The notes: a model not told the origin generated them from the letters alone. A DNA stretch of 64,000 bases from JBJXFE01 sp046153875 (GCA_046153875.1 JBJXFE010000056.1:9086-73085); one strand, 5' to 3'. Counted from the first letter of the stretch, positions 8,138 to 17,202 are shown. Numbers and translations: made by a program.

Positions 8138-9325
8138 ATGTCCTCGTTCCGCCCCGACACCATCGCCATCCACGCCGGTCAGCCCGACGATCCGCTCACC
8201 GGCGCCGTCGTCACGCCCATCTACCAGACCTCGACCTACGCCCAAGACGAACTCGCCGGCTCACCCGAGTGGTGCTACTCGCGCACCGGCAACCCGACCC
8301 GGGGCGCGCTCGAAGCCTGCCTGGCCGCGCTCGAGGGCGGGCGCTTCGGTCTCGCCTTTGCCAGCGGACTCGCCGCGGCCAACGCCGTGCTCCAGAACCT
8401 CAGCACCGGCGACCACGTCGTCGCGTCCCAGGACCTCTACGGCGGGTGTTGGCGCCTCTTCACCCGCGTCTTCGAGCGCTTCGGCGTGCACTTCAGCCTC
8501 GTGGACACCACCGACCCGGCGAACGTGGCCGCGGCCCTCACGCCCGACACGAAGCTTCTCTGGCTCGAAACGCCCTCGAACCCGCTGCTGCGCATCACCG
8601 ACCTTGAGGCGTGCGCCGCGATCGCCGGGGCATACAGCGGCGGGCGCATCCGCGTGCTCGTGGACAACACCTTCGCGACCCCCGTCCTCCAGCGCCCCCT
8701 CGACCTCGGCGCGGACATCGTCCTCCACTCCACCACCAAGTACCTCGGCGGGCACAGCGACGTGATCGGCGGCGGGCTCATCGTCCGCGACGAGCCCCTC
8801 TACCGCGAGCTCAAGTTCCTCCAGAACGCCACCGGCGCGGTGCCGGGGCCGCAGGACTGCTTCCTCCTCCTGCGTGGCATCAAGACCCTCCCGCTGCGCG
8901 TCGAGCGCCACGAGCGCAACGCACGGGCCGTCGCCGCTTTCCTCCAGGACCACGCCGAAGTCGAGCGCGTCATCTACCCCGGCCTGCGCTCCCACCCGCA
9001 GCACGCGCTCGCCGCACGCCAGGGCTCGGGCTTCGGCGCGATCCTCAGCGTCGAGCTCAAGGGCGGGGTCGAGCGCGTGCGGGCCCTCGTCCGTTCGCTG
9101 CGCCTCTGGCCTCTGGCCGAAAGCCTCGGCGGCGTGAAGTCCCTCCTCTGCCACCCCGCCACCATGACGCACGCGTCCGTCCCCGCCGAGGAGCGCGCCC
9201 GCATCGGCATCGGTGACGGGCTCATCCGCCTCTCCGTCGGCCTAGAAGACCCCGCCGACCTGATCGAAGACCTCGACGCCGCGCTCCGCGCGACCGCGGA
9301 CGCCGCACAGGAGGTGGCCCGATGA
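8138..9325 (+). CDS. Cystathionine gamma-synthase / beta-lyase family PLP enzyme
   Basis: This 395-residue member of the Cys/Met-metabolism PLP family has the hallmark segments TPIYQTSTY, YSRTGNPTR, ASGLAAANAVL, the PLP-lysine context HSTTKYLGGHSDVIGG, and SLGGVKSLLCHPATMTHA. Such enzymes act on O-acylhomoserine or cystathionine in transsulfuration; sequence alone does not separate MetB, MetC and O-acylhomoserine sulfhydrylase. The ATG at 8138 is chosen for its AAAGGAAG Shine-Dalgarno and correct N-terminus (FRPDTIAIHAG). The stop overlaps the start of homoserine dehydrogenase by ATGA, so both are translationally coupled and feed one pathway, aspartate-derived homoserine to methionine. The operon starts at the promoter at 7820. 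Confidence 0.88.
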   Translation: MSSFRPDTIAIHAGQPDDPLTGAVVTPIYQTSTYAQDELAGSPEWCYSRTGNPTRGALEACLAALEGGRFGLAFASGLAAANAVLQNLSTGDHVVASQDLYGGCWRLFTRVFERFGVHFSLVDTTDPANVAAALTPDTKLLWLETPSNPLLRITDLEACAAIAGAYSGGRIRVLVDNTFATPVLQRPLDLGADIVLHSTTKYLGGHSDVIGGGLIVRDEPLYRELKFLQNATGAVPGPQDCFLLLRGIKTLPLRVERHERNARAVAAFLQDHAEVERVIYPGLRSHPQHALAARQGSGFGAILSVELKGGVERVRALVRSLRLWPLAESLGGVKSLLCHPATMTHASVPAEERARIGIGDGLIRLSVGLEDPADLIEDLDAALRATADAAQEVAR

Positions 9326-10653
9326 AGCCGCTCGATTCCATCGACGGTTTGACGAGGTTGCCACCGTCTCACCGCCTCACCGCCCCACCGTCTCAGCGCC
9401 TCGCCCGCATCGCCCTGCTCGGCTGCGGCACGGTCGGACGAGAAGTTGCGCGGCGCCTTCTCGCCGAGGGCAACTCGCGTGGCCGCGCGCTCGTCGGCGT
9501 GCTCGTCCGCGATGCAACCCGCGACCGCGGCGTCCCGCGCGAACTCCTCACCGACCGGTTCGCCGACATTCTCGACGCCGAGCCCGATCTCGTCATCGAG
9601 GCGATCGGCGGGCTCGACCCCGCGGCCGATTTCGTGCGCGCGTCCCTGGAACGCGGCCTGCACGTCGTCACCGCCAACAAGACGCTCATCGCCCACCACG
9701 CCGAATCGCTGCGCGCACTCGCGGACGCCCACGGAGCAGGGCTCGCCTGCGAGGCCGCGGTGTGCGCGGGTGTGCCCGTCCTGGGCGCGATCCGCCACCT
9801 CGCCGCCGACGGGATCACCGCGATCCGGGGCGTCGTCAACGGCACGTGCAACTTCATCCTCTCGCGGCTGGGTGAAGGCCGGCCCTTCGACAAGGCCCTG
9901 GCGCAGGCCCGATCGCGGGGGTTCGCCGAGCCCGACCCCTCGGCCGACCTCTCCGGGCGGGACAGCGCGGAGAAGCTCTGCGTGCTCGCGTCCGCGGCCG
10001 GGTTCCGTGGGGTCACCCCCGACCGCGTGACGTGCGACGGGATCGAGAGCGTCACGCCCGACGACGTGCGGGCAGCGCGCCGATCCGGGCACGCGCTCAA
10101 GCTGCTCGCGGAGCTGGAGTCGGACGGCGACGGCGTATCGCTCCGCGTCGGTCCGACACTCGTGCCGCGCGAACACCCGCTGGCGTCGACCCGCGACGAG
10201 GAGAACGCGGTGGTCATCTCCACCGCGCACGCGGGCGACATCACCCTGCGCGGGCCCGGCGCGGGGCCCGGGCCGACCGCCAGCGCGATCCTCGGCGACA
10301 TCGCCACGCTGCTCGATCGCCGGCCCACGCGGACGACACCACACCAGGCACCGAAGCCCGCCAGGTCCATGACCGCCCGCCGGCACGCGGTCCGAGTCTC
10401 CGCGCCTCGGCACGAGCCCGGACGAGTCTTCGACACGGCCCGGGAGCAGGCCGTCCGGCTCGATGAAGTCGAGTTCTCCCCCGGCGCCGTCCGCGGCGTC
10501 ACCGGGGGCGTTACTGCCGCGGCCGCGACACACTGGGCGGCTTCGATCGATCCCGCGGACTCGCTGGTGATGCCGATTCTGAACCACCCCGCCGAGCGTG
10601 CCCCGAACGGAATATGCACGCCCGATGCACCCGTGGTACATTCAGGGACGTAA
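9322..10653 (+). CDS. hom: Homoserine dehydrogenase with repeat-derived N-terminal insert
   Basis: This 443-residue enzyme reduces aspartate semialdehyde to homoserine, the branch point to Met and Thr. The NAD(P)-binding motif is RIALLGCGTVG, the substrate region is TANKTLIAHH, NGTCNFIL is diagnostic, and the C-terminal part of the core ends GPGAGPGPTASAILGD. Two features are odd. Residues 14-28, just before the Rossmann strand, are encoded by the CACCGTCTCACCGCCTCACC microrepeat. After residue about 335 there is a tail of roughly 105 residues, Arg/Pro/Ala-rich, with no resemblance to the ACT domain found in many family members. It overlaps the preceding gene by ATGA. The core assignment is firm; the tail could be disordered. 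Confidence 0.9.
   Translation: MKPLDSIDGLTRLPPSHRLTAPPSQRLARIALLGCGTVGREVARRLLAEGNSRGRALVGVLVRDATRDRGVPRELLTDRFADILDAEPDLVIEAIGGLDPAADFVRASLERGLHVVTANKTLIAHHAESLRALADAHGAGLACEAAVCAGVPVLGAIRHLAADGITAIRGVVNGTCNFILSRLGEGRPFDKALAQARSRGFAEPDPSADLSGRDSAEKLCVLASAAGFRGVTPDRVTCDGIESVTPDDVRAARRSGHALKLLAELESDGDGVSLRVGPTLVPREHPLASTRDEENAVVISTAHAGDITLRGPGAGPGPTASAILGDIATLLDRRPTRTTPHQAPKPARSMTARRHAVRVSAPRHEPGRVFDTAREQAVRLDEVEFSPGAVRGVTGGVTAAAATHWAASIDPADSLVMPILNHPAERAPNGICTPDAPVVHSGT
9361..9406 (+). repeat. In-frame microrepeat D inside hom
   Basis: Imperfect tandem words CACCGTCTCACCGCCTCACC then GCCCCACCGTCTCAGCGCCTC encode about 15 residues (PPSHRLTAPPSQRL) between the start codon and the Rossmann fold of homoserine dehydrogenase. 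Confidence 0.65.
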
Positions 10654-10768
10654 AGGTTCGCACGTGTGGACAGTGTGAGTTGTTCGCACGCGGACGCAGC
10701 TCCCCCCTTGCGGTGGGGACTATCGCCCGCGCTGATTCATGGTTCCCACTAGATCGCGGAGAGCACGG

Positions 10769-12601
10769 ATGAAGAAGCTGTCTCGCGCCGTTGTCGTGGC
10801 CGCTCTGTTCACCGCCCTCGCGTTCGCGGTCGGCTCAACCACGGCGGCGGCGAACGGGTCCGCCCCTGACGTCGACCCTGTCATCCGCGAGCGAATGAGC
10901 CTCTCCACGTTCGTTGTCCAGAGCCTGCCGATCCCCGCCGCCGCGGGCGCCGCGTTCGGCGTGCCCGTCCGCCTCGGCGACGCCGACGTTCACGTCGCGT
11001 TCGAGCCGCACTCGGTGCGGGCGCCCGGGTTCAAGGTGGTCGTTCAGGACGCCACGGGCGCGCTGAACGAAATCGCAGCCCCCGCCGAGACGACGTACCG
11101 CGGGTCGGTCGTGGGCCTTGACGGCGCCATCGTCGCGGGGAACCTGACACCCGCCGGCCTGAGCGCGTTCATCCGGATGCCCGACGGTCAGGCCTGGTTC
11201 ATCGATCCGATCAGCGCCGCTGTCCCCGGCGCGCCCCGCGACCGGCACGTCGTGTACCGCGAGCGTGACGGCGTGCCCGGCGACTGGCGCTGCGGCATGA
11301 ACGAAATGCAACTCGGCCTGCCCGCCCTCAAGCACCTGATGCCGCCGGGCGCCGGAGGGGGCGGATCGACCGACGGCAACCTCGTCTGCGAGATCGCCTG
11401 CGACGCCGACTTCGAGTTCTACACCTCCTGGGCCTCAAACACGACGACCGTCACGAACGACATCACCGGCATCGTCAACCTCGTTTCGAACATCTACGAG
11501 GCCGACTGCCAGGTGGAGTTCACCATCACGCAGATCATCATCCGCACGTCCGCGGCCACGAACCCCTACACCTCCAGCACGCCGGCCACGCTGCTGGGCC
11601 AGTTCCGCGCGCACTGGCTGACGAACCACACGGGCGTGCTCCGCGACCTGGCGCACCTGTTCACGGGCCGCAACCTCGACGGCTCCACGATCGGGATCGC
11701 GTACCTGAACGGCGTGTGCAACACCAACGCGTTCGGCCTGTCGCAGTCGCGCTGGACGGCGAACACGGCGTTCCGCGTGGGGCTGACAGCGCACGAAACC
11801 GGGCACAACTTCAGCGCCCCCCACTGCGACAGCGTGTGCAGCCCGTGCGAGATCATGTGCTCGGGGCTCGGCGGGTGCTCGGGCATCGTCACCTCGTTCA
11901 GCACGTGCGACATCGCGTCCATCACGTCGTACGCCGCGACCCGCCCGTGCCTCACCCCCCCGCCCCCGCCCCCGCCGCCCGCGCTCACCCTCCCGTTCTT
12001 CGACCCCTTCCCGCAACTGGCGCTCGACCCGCTGAAGTGGAGCGTCGCCACCGGCGCGTCGGTCAGCCCCCTCGCCCTGAACGCGCGGTCCGAGCCCTAC
12101 GCGCTCCAGTTCTACTTCGACGGGTCCGCCCAGACCAAGGCCATCAACACCGACGCGGTCCCCCCCGTCTTCCTCTCGTTCTGGTCCCAGCACAGCGGCG
12201 TGGAGGCGGGCAAGGCCCTGCGCGCGACGTACTTCGACACGGCCCTCCAGCAGTTCGCTCCGCTGCTCACCATCACGTCCAACGGCGTGGACCAGCCGCG
12301 CTTCTCCTACCACGAGATCACGCTGCCATTCTCCGGGTTCAGCGCCACCAGCGGGAAGTTCGCCTTCGCGACCGACAGCACGGAGCTCAACGACGCGTGG
12401 TTCGTCGACGACGTGCGCGTCTCCCTCTACTGCCGCGCCGACGTGAACCAGGACCGGCAGCTCTCCGTGTCCGACTTCGGCGCGTTCCAGACCGCGTACG
12501 CCCTGGGCAACGCGGCGGTCGCCGACTTCAACGACGACGGCGTGCTGTCCGTCTCGGACTTCGGTGCGTACCAGACGCGGTTCGTGATGGGCTGCTACTG
12601 A
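10769..12601 (+). CDS. Secreted M12-like zinc metalloprotease with dockerin module
   Basis: This 610-residue exported protein has signal peptide residues 1-28. The catalytic zinc site is HETGHNFSAPH (His342, Glu343, His346, His352), the extended HExxHxxGxxH-type motif of reprolysin/metzincin proteases, with a Cys-rich segment after it (CDSVCSPCEIMCSG) that is probably disulfide-bonded. A proline run near residue 400 separates the protease from a beta-rich domain (about 410-550). The C-terminal dockerin repeats (12433-12598) are the Cys-poor type, NQDRQLSVSDFGAFQ and DFNDDGVLSVSDFGAYQ. The ATG at 10769 is preceded by CGGAGAG and starts a good signal peptide. It is likely an anchored extracellular protease; its substrate is unknown. 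Confidence 0.87.
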   Translation: MKKLSRAVVVAALFTALAFAVGSTTAAANGSAPDVDPVIRERMSLSTFVVQSLPIPAAAGAAFGVPVRLGDADVHVAFEPHSVRAPGFKVVVQDATGALNEIAAPAETTYRGSVVGLDGAIVAGNLTPAGLSAFIRMPDGQAWFIDPISAAVPGAPRDRHVVYRERDGVPGDWRCGMNEMQLGLPALKHLMPPGAGGGGSTDGNLVCEIACDADFEFYTSWASNTTTVTNDITGIVNLVSNIYEADCQVEFTITQIIIRTSAATNPYTSSTPATLLGQFRAHWLTNHTGVLRDLAHLFTGRNLDGSTIGIAYLNGVCNTNAFGLSQSRWTANTAFRVGLTAHETGHNFSAPHCDSVCSPCEIMCSGLGGCSGIVTSFSTCDIASITSYAATRPCLTPPPPPPPPALTLPFFDPFPQLALDPLKWSVATGASVSPLALNARSEPYALQFYFDGSAQTKAINTDAVPPVFLSFWSQHSGVEAGKALRATYFDTALQQFAPLLTITSNGVDQPRFSYHEITLPFSGFSATSGKFAFATDSTELNDAWFVDDVRVSLYCRADVNQDRQLSVSDFGAFQTAYALGNAAVADFNDDGVLSVSDFGAYQTRFVMGCY

Positions 12602-12620
12602 CCGGCGCTACCGTTGGGCC

Positions 12621-13565
12621 GTGAGTGCCGCCACAACAACACTCGATGCGCGCCCGCGCGCCGCGTCCCTCTTCGCCCAGCTCCGCCTCGCCGCGGCGGA
12701 CATCAAGCTGGCCCACTCCGTCTTCGCTCTCCCCTTTGCGGTGCTCGCGGCGTTCCTGGCGCGAGCCCCCGGCGCGCCGTGGGGACGCTTCGCCGGGCAA
12801 CTCGCTCTCATCGTCGCCTGCATGGTCGCCGCCCGGACCTGGGCCATGCTCGTCAACCGTCTGGCCGACCGGGCGTTCGACGCGGCCAACACACGCACCG
12901 CGCACCGCACCTTCGCCTCGGGACAACTCAGCCCCGCGCGCGGCTGGGCGTTCGCGTTCGCCGCCGCGTCGCTCTTCGTCGGCGCCACCGCCCTCTTCCT
13001 CGCGATCTTCGATAACCCCTGGCCGCTCATCCTCTCCGTCCCCGCGCTCGCGTGGATCGCCTTTTACTCGTACACCAAGCGGTTCACGCCGCTCTGCCAC
13101 CTCATCCTCGGCGGCGCGCTCGCCGCCTCGCCCGTCGCCGCCGCGGTCGCCGTGGACCCCGCGTCGCTCTCAGCGGCCCCCGCGGTCTGGTTCATCGCGG
13201 GCATGGTCCTCGTCTGGGTCGCCGGCTTCGACGTGATCTACGCGCTCCAGGACCGCGCGTTCGACCGGTCGGCCGGCCTGCGCAGCATCCCCGCGACCCT
13301 GGGCGTCGCCGGCACGGTCTGGGTAAGCCGCGGGCTGCACGCCGCGGCCGTCGCCCTGCTCGTCCTCGCCCTGCGCAGCGACGCGCGGCTCGGCGTGCTC
13401 TTCGCGGTCGGCATCGGCCTTGTCGCGGCCCTGCTGGTCCTCGAGCACGCCGCTCTCGTCCGGGGCCGGCGCGAGGGGGCGGGGCTCCACCCGGCCTTCT
13501 TCACCATCAATGGCGTCGTCAGTTGCACGCTCGGCGCGCTCGGCGCCGCCGACCTTCTGCGTTGA
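12621..13565 (+). CDS. UbiA-family prenyltransferase, probably menaquinone pathway
   Basis: This 314-residue integral membrane protein has about eight hydrophobic helices. The first Asp-rich motif is NRLADRAFDAANTRTAHR and the second is DVIYALQDRAFDRSAGLRS, which together bind the prenyl diphosphate through Mg. The pattern with NTRTAHRTFASG resembles 4-hydroxybenzoate / 1,4-dihydroxy-6-naphthoate polyprenyltransferases (UbiA/MqnP). In a planctomycete a role in menaquinone synthesis is likely but not proven. It starts with GTG at 12621, with TACCGT exactly 6 nt upstream, which suggests a leaderless transcript starting inside the 19-nt gap after the metalloprotease gene. No other quinone gene is nearby. 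Confidence 0.85.
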   Translation: MSAATTTLDARPRAASLFAQLRLAAADIKLAHSVFALPFAVLAAFLARAPGAPWGRFAGQLALIVACMVAARTWAMLVNRLADRAFDAANTRTAHRTFASGQLSPARGWAFAFAAASLFVGATALFLAIFDNPWPLILSVPALAWIAFYSYTKRFTPLCHLILGGALAASPVAAAVAVDPASLSAAPAVWFIAGMVLVWVAGFDVIYALQDRAFDRSAGLRSIPATLGVAGTVWVSRGLHAAAVALLVLALRSDARLGVLFAVGIGLVAALLVLEHAALVRGRREGAGLHPAFFTINGVVSCTLGALGAADLLR

Positions 13566-13579
13566 GCCCCGGCGAAATG

Positions 13580-14515
13580 TCACTCCGAATCGGGGATCAT
13601 CACGAGCGCGCTCGGATCGATCCGCTCGATCTGCGTGCGCTCCCCGCTCTCGGCCGTGAGCGTCAACCTCCGGCGGATCCCGCGCCCGTTCTGCAGGTTG
13701 TGCGGGAACCGCTTCTTCAGGGCGCCGATCGCCGGGCTCTCGGAGGGCGGGCTCGCCGTCGCGTCAAACTCGTCGCGCGCGAACACCCCGATCGTCACCA
13801 TGCTCCGCGACGGCCCGTGGAAGTAGAACGCGAGCTCCCCCTCCGCCCGCAGCTTCGCCGCCGCGTCCTCCGCGTACCGACGGAACTCCGCGACTTCCTT
13901 CGCCGTCGCCACGCCACCGTCCTCGCGGCTGTAGACGCCGACCTGCAGCGTGTACGCGCCCCAGTCTCCGTTGAACTTCCGCGCGTTCCGAAGGTCGTGC
14001 TCGGGCGTCCCCCCGCTCACCACCGGCGGCATCAGCCGCGCCGATGCGAACGGCCGCGCCCCGCCGATCGTGATCCCCTTGACGCGCTCCAGCTCGGCGC
14101 GGGCCCGCCGGTCGTCCGGCCCGCTGAACCGTCCGACGCCGACGATCGTGGTCTCGCCGCGGCGCTCGAAGTACGCCTCGCCCAGCCCGCCGCGGCTCCG
14201 CACGTCGTCGAGCAGTTGGCGTGCGCGGGCCTCCGCGTCGTCGCCGCGGAACGCCTCGATCAGGATCGTCCAGGATTCGTCGCTCACCCCGCCCCCGGCA
14301 CGCGGCGCTCCGCCCGCGGCGGCGTTCGCCGGCGCGCCGCCGAACACCTCGCGCCCCTGGGCCGCACGATCCCCGCCCGCCGCGCGCGGGCCCGATGCCC
14401 CGCACCCCAGCGCCGCGCCGAGGGCCGCGGTCGCCGCCAGAATCACCGCCCGGCGATACACGACGCGGCTCAACGCCGGCCCGGGTGACCTCTCCGAAGC
14501 TCGTCCGATGGTCAT
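13580..14515 (-). CDS. Putative lipoprotein of unknown function
   Basis: I do not recognise a family. The 311-residue protein has a basic start, a hydrophobic stretch at about residues 22-36 and ALGC at about 38, a weak lipobox. A Gly/Ala-rich linker (to about 75) follows. Then come two alpha/beta segments of about 90-110 residues with similar starts: SWTILIEAF near 80, then WGAYTLQVGVYSRED near 190. The second is reminiscent of SPOR-like peptidoglycan-binding folds, but not enough to assign. The end is Arg/Asp-rich. TAACAT stands 6 nt before the ATG, so a leaderless mRNA is possible. It converges with the UbiA gene, ending 14 nt away, and is divergent from the FlgM-like gene. Confidence 0.7.
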   Translation of the reverse strand: MTIGRASERSPGPALSRVVYRRAVILAATAALGAALGCGASGPRAAGGDRAAQGREVFGGAPANAAAGGAPRAGGGVSDESWTILIEAFRGDDAEARARQLLDDVRSRGGLGEAYFERRGETTIVGVGRFSGPDDRRARAELERVKGITIGGARPFASARLMPPVVSGGTPEHDLRNARKFNGDWGAYTLQVGVYSREDGGVATAKEVAEFRRYAEDAAAKLRAEGELAFYFHGPSRSMVTIGVFARDEFDATASPPSESPAIGALKKRFPHNLQNGRGIRRRLTLTAESGERTQIERIDPSALVMIPDSE

Positions 14516-14736
14516 GCGTGCATGTTAGGGTCCGGCGGCCTCAGGTGCTCCCTCGGGGGCCGGGGACGGACGCCCGTAAGCGCTTGAAAACGCAGCTATT
14601 ACGCCATCACCCGACGACACCCCAAACTTTCAAGGGTCGCGCCCGAGCCCGACGATAGACTGCTGCGGGCGGAGCCCAACAGGTGGAGGTGGTGGAGGCT
14701 CGCTCAACTGACCCGTAGTGGTGGAGGGTCCGCCGA

Positions 14737-15027
14737 ATGTCAGACATCGCGCCCATCTCGCAGGTTTCGCCGGGCCGCCACGACCCTGTTTCAGGGTCCG
14801 TCGAGCGCGAGTCATCCCGCCCCGGCGCCCGCGCGTCGCGCCCCTCCGACCGCGTCGAGCTTTCCGACCGCGCCCGATACCTGAGCAAGCTCGCCAGCCT
14901 GCCCCCGGTCCGGTCCGAGCTCGTGGACTCCGTCCGACGCGAGATCGCCCAGGGCACCTACGACTCCGCCCAGCGCCTCGACGAGGCCGTCCGCAACCTC
15001 GCGGAAGACCTCGAACTCGGCGACTGA
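14737..15027 (+). CDS. flgM: FlgM-like anti-sigma factor
   Basis: This 96-residue cytoplasmic protein has a disordered, Ser/Arg-rich N-terminus. Its C-terminal half, SDRVELSDRARYLSKLASLP and VRREIAQGTYD-SAQRLDEAVRNL, matches the FlgM consensus (V-x-L-S-x-x-A, R-x-x-I-x-x-G-x-Y, final amphipathic helix). FlgM holds the flagellar sigma-28 inactive until the hook is complete and FlgM is exported. The start has a clear GGAGGG Shine-Dalgarno. No flagellar, fliA or flgN gene is in the window, so it is an orphan here. It may act on a distant sigma-28 or on another sigma factor. Confidence 0.75.
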   Translation: MSDIAPISQVSPGRHDPVSGSVERESSRPGARASRPSDRVELSDRARYLSKLASLPPVRSELVDSVRREIAQGTYDSAQRLDEAVRNLAEDLELGD

Positions 15028-15091
15028 CGCCGACCGCGCCGCTCCACATCATGCGCCACCGACGCCCGCGACGAGCCCCCGAGCCGCGGGC

Positions 15092-16156
15092 TTATTCCAT
15101 CGGCCCCGCGATCGCGTGGACCGCCCCCGCCAGCCCGCGAACCACCAGCGTGTACCGCTCCGCGTCGAGCGACTCCACGGTGTCGCTCCGCCGGTGGTAG
15201 TGCGGGTTGCGGAAGTTTGACGTGTCGGTCACCATCACCGCCGGAATCCCCACGAACAGGAACGGCGCGTTGTCCGATCGCAGCAGCGCCGGCGGGACCA
15301 GCGGCGGGTCGGGCAGAAAGTCGGGCGCGATCGTCTTGAGCCCAGGCGCGGCCGCACGCATCGCCTCGTCGAGCCGCTTCACAAACCCCGCGTGGCTCTT
15401 CGTCGTGCCCAGCGCGATGAAGTCCCCCACCGTCGGCGGAACAAACACGCCCTCGATCGCCGGGATCGGCGACCGCTGACTCCCCGGCTCGTCGCTGAAG
15501 TACCCGAGCATCTCCAGGCTCGCCATCCCGATGATCGCTTCGTCGCCCGCGTCGAGCCGCGGCTTGATCGACTTCACATACTCGGCCGAGCCTTTGAGCC
15601 CGATCTCCTCGAGGTTGAAGAAGATCAACCTTACCGTCCGCTTCATCGGTCGATCACGCAGCACCCGGGCCAGCTCGAGCAGGGCGGCCGTCCCCGTCCC
15701 GTTGTCGTCCGCCCCGGGTGCGCCGGGCGCCGCGTCGAAATGCGCGCCGATCACGAGCACTTCCCTCGGCAGCTCACGCCCGGGCAGCTCGACAATAATG
15801 TTGTGCCACACCCGCGTCGCCAGCGCGTCGTCCGCGGGTTGCGCCCGGCGCTCCGGCGCCCCGCCGTGCTCCTCAAGAAACGCTCGCTCCCCGGCGACCG
15901 TCCACCCCAGCGGCACCAGCACGGGCGCGTACCCCAGCTCCTTGAGCGACCGTTCCAGGTGCTCTTCGGTCTGCGCCAACCCTCGGCGATGATCGGCGTC
16001 GCCCCGGGCCGCCCGTTTCGTGGGCAGCCGCGCGACCTGCGCCATCAGCCGATCGCGGTCGATCGCGTTTTCGGGGCGGTCCGCCGCGGGCGCCGGCTGC
16101 GCGATCGCACACCGGGCGAGCGCCATCCACACCGCCGCGATCATCACCTTTCGCAT
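15092..16156 (-). CDS. Secreted M28-family zinc peptidase
   Basis: This 354-residue protein has a signal peptide (residues 1-19, ending AIAQP). Its peptidase fold shows the co-catalytic zinc ligands in order: GAHFDA (His/Asp), GADDNGTG (bridging Asp), FNLEEIGLKGS (catalytic Glu pair), MLGYFSDE (Asp/Glu region) and a late NPHYHRRSDT (His). This is the M28 aminopeptidase/glutaminyl-cyclase superfamily pattern, and aminopeptidase activity on exported peptides is the likely role. It starts 8 nt after the stop of the ROK kinase gene and appears to be the last gene of the ispE - ROK - M28 run. No dockerin is attached, unlike the M12 protease at 10769. Confidence 0.87.
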   Translation of the reverse strand: MRKVMIAAVWMALARCAIAQPAPAADRPENAIDRDRLMAQVARLPTKRAARGDADHRRGLAQTEEHLERSLKELGYAPVLVPLGWTVAGERAFLEEHGGAPERRAQPADDALATRVWHNIIVELPGRELPREVLVIGAHFDAAPGAPGADDNGTGTAALLELARVLRDRPMKRTVRLIFFNLEEIGLKGSAEYVKSIKPRLDAGDEAIIGMASLEMLGYFSDEPGSQRSPIPAIEGVFVPPTVGDFIALGTTKSHAGFVKRLDEAMRAAAPGLKTIAPDFLPDPPLVPPALLRSDNAPFLFVGIPAVMVTDTSNFRNPHYHRRSDTVESLDAERYTLVVRGLAGAVHAIAGPME

Positions 16157-16164
16157 GGCAATTG

Positions 16165-17145
16165 CTAGGCGCGCGCCGACGGGCCGTTCCCCGTCTTCTC
16201 CATCGCCAGCAGCGCCGCCCCGAGCACACCCGCATCAGCCAGCAGCTTCGTGCCCACCACCTTGACCGCCTTGCACTGGTCGGGGAAGACGTGCCGGCGC
16301 ACCGCCTTCTTCACCCGGTCCACGAACGGATCGCCGATCGCCTCCGTCAGGCCGCCGCCCAGCACCACCCGCCCCAGCGACAGCAGCGTCACCACGCCCG
16401 CCACCACCGTGCCCAGCAGGTCCGCCGCCGAATCCACCACCTCCACCACCAGCTCATCGCCCATCCCGTAGGCCTTCGCCACGGTCTTGCTGCGGATGGA
16501 GTCGAGGTCCCCGTCGGCCAGCTCCGCGATCACCGACTTGCGGTTCGACCGCACGAGCCGCACGATCCGCTCCACCACCGCCGTGCGCGAGCAGTTGTGC
16601 TCCAGCGACCGCGTCCCCGGCATGTTTCCCGGGAACGCGATCACGTGCCCGATCTCCCCGGCCGTCATGAAGTTGCCGTAGAACAGCTTTCCATTAAGAA
16701 TCAGCCCGCCGCCGATGCCGGTGCCGACCCACACGCCCAGCAGGTCGCGCGCGTTGTCCCCCGCGCCCAGCCGGTTCTCCCCGTACACCGCCACGTTGAC
16801 GTCGTTGTCCACCACCGTCGGCACGCCCAGCCGATCGGTCAGGATCTTGGCCAGCGGCACGTCGTTCCACCGCAGGTTCACGGCGTCGAGCACCACACCC
16901 GACACGGGATCGACCGCCCCCGGCGCGCCGATGCCCACCGCCGCGAGGTCCGCCGGGGTGATCCCCGCCTCCGCGCACGCCTCGCGCACGCCCTCGACCA
17001 CGCGCCCGATGACCGCGTCGCGCCCCTCGTCGGCCTTCGACTTGCGCTTCGCCCGCGACAGGACCTTGCACTCGGGGCTCACCACCCCGATCTGCATGTT
17101 CGTCCCGCCCAGGTCGATGCCCACCACGGGGCGTTGATTCGGCAT
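16165..17145 (-). CDS. ROK-family sugar kinase lacking the usual zinc cysteines
   Basis: This 326-residue protein has the actin-like ATPase motifs VGIDLGGTNMQIG (phosphate 1), NDVNVAVYGE (catalytic Asp) and GVWVGTGIGGGLI. Those features fit ROK glucokinases, which phosphorylate glucose or N-acyl-hexosamines. Usually GEIGH is followed by CxCGxxGCxE, which binds structural zinc. Here GEIGHVIAFPGNM is followed by SLEHNCSRTAV with only one Cys, so the zinc site is missing or rebuilt. Substrate specificity therefore cannot be read from the family. A Shine-Dalgarno-like GGGGAAGAG precedes the ATG. It lies 57 nt after ispE and 8 nt before the M28 gene. Confidence 0.85.
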   Translation of the reverse strand: MPNQRPVVGIDLGGTNMQIGVVSPECKVLSRAKRKSKADEGRDAVIGRVVEGVREACAEAGITPADLAAVGIGAPGAVDPVSGVVLDAVNLRWNDVPLAKILTDRLGVPTVVDNDVNVAVYGENRLGAGDNARDLLGVWVGTGIGGGLILNGKLFYGNFMTAGEIGHVIAFPGNMPGTRSLEHNCSRTAVVERIVRLVRSNRKSVIAELADGDLDSIRSKTVAKAYGMGDELVVEVVDSAADLLGTVVAGVVTLLSLGRVVLGGGLTEAIGDPFVDRVKKAVRRHVFPDQCKAVKVVGTKLLADAGVLGAALLAMEKTGNGPSARA

Positions 17146-17202
17146 GACTCTTCCCCGATGCAGCGCGAGTGTACGGGCCGCCCCGCCGGCGCGACGGCGG
17201 AC

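Noticed and set aside
14640..14736. Possible sigma-28 promoter before the FlgM-like gene
   Set aside because: TTCAAGGG ... CCCGACGATAG only loosely matches the consensus and the window has no flagellar genes. It is kept only as a remark.
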